From positions 1-7,440 of the forward strand of contig MVQQ01000109.1 in the NCBI GenBank assembly GCA_002067555.1: 7,440 nucleotides of DNA, written 5' to 3'. Under the pieces are notes generated by a model, which worked only from the letters and a program-made list of their open reading frames with translations, did not search any database and had not been told where the DNA came from. Below, one piece after another: positions 6,693 to 7,440 of the stretch. Origin of the DNA: Syntrophorhabdus sp. PtaB.Bin184 (GTDB lineage Bacteria; Desulfobacterota; Syntrophorhabdia; Syntrophorhabdales; Syntrophorhabdaceae). A program made the position numbers and the translations under genes. The number at the start of each line of letters is the position of its first letter. The stretch's first letter is position 1.

Positions 6693-7181
6693 ATGGCAGA
6701 ATCGATTCTCAACGGAAAGAAAATACTGGCAGTCGATGACGAACCGGATGTTCTCAAGGTCCTCGAAGAAGAGATCATGGATGGGTGCCCGAAGTGCACC
6801 TTTGATACGGCGACGAGTTTCGAGGCGGCGTCGGCCCTTCTCGATTCGAAGAGCTATGATATCGTCATCCTTGACATCATGGGCGTTCGCGGCTTCGACC
6901 TCCTTGACATTGCCGTCAAGAAAAACCTCAAGGTCGCCATGCTGACGGCCCACGCCTTGAGCCCCGAGGCCCTTAAGAAATCCTACGAGATGAAGGCACG
7001 CGCCTACCTCCCGAAAGACAAGCTCGGCGAGATAGTTCCCTTCCTCGAAGATGTCCTCACCACAGACTTTCAGTCGGGGTGGACCCGCCTGTTCGAGAAA
7101 CTCCACGCCTTCTTCACCGAGAGGTTCGAATCGGACTGGGAAAAGAAAACGGGTCTCACCTGGAGGGAATGGGTGAAGTAG
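6693..7181 (+). CDS. Receiver-domain response regulator with Trp-rich C-terminal tail, no DNA-binding domain
   Basis: A 162-residue CheY-like protein. Residues about 8-125 form the receiver: acidic pair Asp15-Asp16 in AVDDEPDV, phosphoacceptor Asp61 in VILDIMG, Thr85 in MLTAH and Lys108 in YLPKDK, all as required for phosphorylation. The tail (about 126-162) is aromatic and charged, with Trp130, Trp149, Trp157 and Trp160 (for example GWTRLFEKLHAFF). It is not a recognised HTH, enzymatic or RNA-binding output domain. The protein therefore probably works by binding a partner, or as an intermediate in a phosphorelay fed by one or both upstream kinases. It is the last gene of the cassette: a stop TAG at 7179-7181 is followed within 12 bases by a strong terminator. 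From memory, similar receivers occur in deltaproteobacteria beside GAF kinases, but I cannot name a characterised one. Confidence 0.94.
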   Translation: MAESILNGKKILAVDDEPDVLKVLEEEIMDGCPKCTFDTATSFEAASALLDSKSYDIVILDIMGVRGFDLLDIAVKKNLKVAMLTAHALSPEALKKSYEMKARAYLPKDKLGEIVPFLEDVLTTDFQSGWTRLFEKLHAFFTERFESDWEKKTGLTWREWVK

Positions 7182-7192
7182 AGAAACGTCAA

Positions 7193-7239
7193 GCAGGGAA
7201 AAAGAAAGCGGGCCGCGAGCCCGCTTTCTTTTTCCCTGC
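7193..7239. terminator. Rho-independent terminator, 21-bp perfect hairpin, likely bidirectional
   Basis: Bases 7193-7213 are the perfect reverse complement of 7219-7239, with a 5-base loop (CGCGA). The GC-rich core (GCGGGC/GCCCGC) at the loop end is flanked by an A-rich left arm and a right arm holding TTTCTTTTT. This gives a T-tract after the GC core on the + strand and a similar one on the - strand. It ends the kinase-receiver operon. Confidence 0.9.
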
Positions 7240-7240
7240 C

Positions 7241-7268
7241 GGTAATAGGCGATGGGTGATCGGTTATA
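7241..7268 (+). repeat. Degenerate heptamer array, left arm (4 units of GGTRATR type)
   Basis: Four consecutive 7-base units begin at 7241, 7248, 7255 and 7262: GGTAATA, GGCGATG, GGTGATC and GGTTATA. A fifth unit starting at 7269 is barely recognisable. The array abuts the terminator hairpin and faces a matching inverted array at 7319-7346. Confidence 0.7.
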
Positions 7269-7318
7269 GGGCGACAGAGCGAACCCTCGGAGCCGGACAC
7301 GTAATGTCCCGTTCCCCC

Positions 7319-7346
7319 CATCACCTATTACCCATTACCTATCACC
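7319..7346 (-). repeat. Degenerate heptamer array, right arm (inverted, 4 units)
   Basis: Read on the + strand, the units are CATCACC, TATTACC, CATTACC and TATCACC, all matching YATYACC exactly. This is the complement of the GGTRATR units at 7241-7268. Arm against arm, 21 of 28 positions are complementary, so the roughly 106-bp block could fold into a cruciform or long hairpin. The loop contains a small dyad, GGACA/TGTCC (7295-7299 / 7305-7309). Confidence 0.75.
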
Positions 7347-7351
7347 TCTAT

Positions 7352-7380
7352 TTGATTTGTCCCTTCGTTTGATGTACATT
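7352..7380 (+). promoter_or_regulatory. Candidate sigma70 promoter for the next gene
   Basis: TTGATT (7352-7357) and TACATT (7375-7380) are spaced by 17 bp, each with 4 of 6 consensus matches, in the most AT-rich part of the window. A transcription start near 7387 would give a leader of about 45 bases before the ATG at 7433. Confidence 0.42.
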
Positions 7381-7423
7381 AAACACGATAAAAATCGCGG
7401 AGAAAGAGATTTCCGTTCTTTAT

Positions 7424-7428
7424 GGAGG
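7424..7428 (+). promoter_or_regulatory. Shine-Dalgarno before the truncated last gene
   Basis: GGAGG lies 4 bases before the ATG at 7433. Together with the upstream promoter-like sequence and the preceding terminator, it marks the start of a new gene. Confidence 0.5.
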
Positions 7429-7432
7429 ATAG

Positions 7433-7440
7433 ATGAAGCG
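7433..7440 (+). CDS. Start of an unidentified gene (only 8 bases visible)
   Basis: ATGAAGCG at the window end would encode Met-Lys and part of a third codon. The start is inferred from the GGAGG site and promoter-like bases upstream. A Met-Lys start is compatible with a signal peptide, but nothing about function can be said. Confidence 0.45.

Noticed and set aside
7241..7346. CRISPR array
   Set aside because: The repeats are contiguous 7-base units without spacers and occur in two opposite orientations, unlike the 23-37 base repeats with unique spacers of CRISPR.
7079..7372. 97-codon + strand open frame across the end of the receiver gene, terminator and heptamers
   Set aside because: It runs through a terminator hairpin and repeat array and is out of frame with the receiver gene; no ribosome site or family signal.

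Overview
The window looks like chromosomal DNA of a high-GC Gram-negative bacterium, most likely a deltaproteobacterium-type lineage (Desulfobacterota or relatives). This is inferred from gene style: a sigma54-dependent regulator, a STAS-MlaE fusion, an outer-membrane-type lipoprotein, and soluble GAF histidine kinases beside a stand-alone receiver. No rRNA, tRNA, CRISPR array, transposase or phage gene is visible. All recognisable genes lie on the + strand.

Layout. (1) 3-506 is the 3' end of a sigma54-dependent (NtrC-type) activator, with the end of its AAA+ domain and a Fis-type HTH. (2) 507-756 is non-coding and dominated by a long imperfect inverted repeat (523-553 / 664-694), with a weak candidate promoter just before the next gene. 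(3) 757-4248 is a compact four-gene operon for an MCE/Mla-type lipid ABC transporter: a STAS-MlaE permease, an MlaF-like ATPase, an MlaD-like MCE protein with a long helical tail, and an ABC-transport auxiliary (PqiC-like) lipoprotein. Gaps are 22 bp, a 4-bp ATGA overlap, and 3 bp. (4) 4249-4316 holds a plausible sigma70 promoter. (5) 4317-7181 is a signalling cassette: a GAF histidine kinase with a four-cysteine insertion in its ATPase domain, a short sensor-less histidine kinase, and a receiver-only response regulator with a Trp-rich C-terminal tail. A 21-bp perfect hairpin terminator closes it. (6) 7240-7432 is intergenic. It carries two oppositely oriented arrays of a degenerate heptamer (GGTRATR), then a candidate promoter and a Shine-Dalgarno leading to a gene whose first 8 bases end the window.

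How the genes work together. The transporter operon should move (phospho)lipids between inner and outer membrane. The permease carries its own MlaB-like STAS domain, and a lipoprotein takes the place of a visible MlaC shuttle. The kinase/kinase/receiver set has no DNA-binding output in the window, so it probably acts by protein-protein phosphosignalling or as part of a phosphorelay. Adjacency to the lipid transporter does not prove a functional link, because the cassette has its own likely promoter and terminator.

The most unusual items are the cysteine-rich insertion in the first kinase, the uncharacterised kinase-kinase-receiver cassette as a whole, and the two inverted-repeat intergenic structures.
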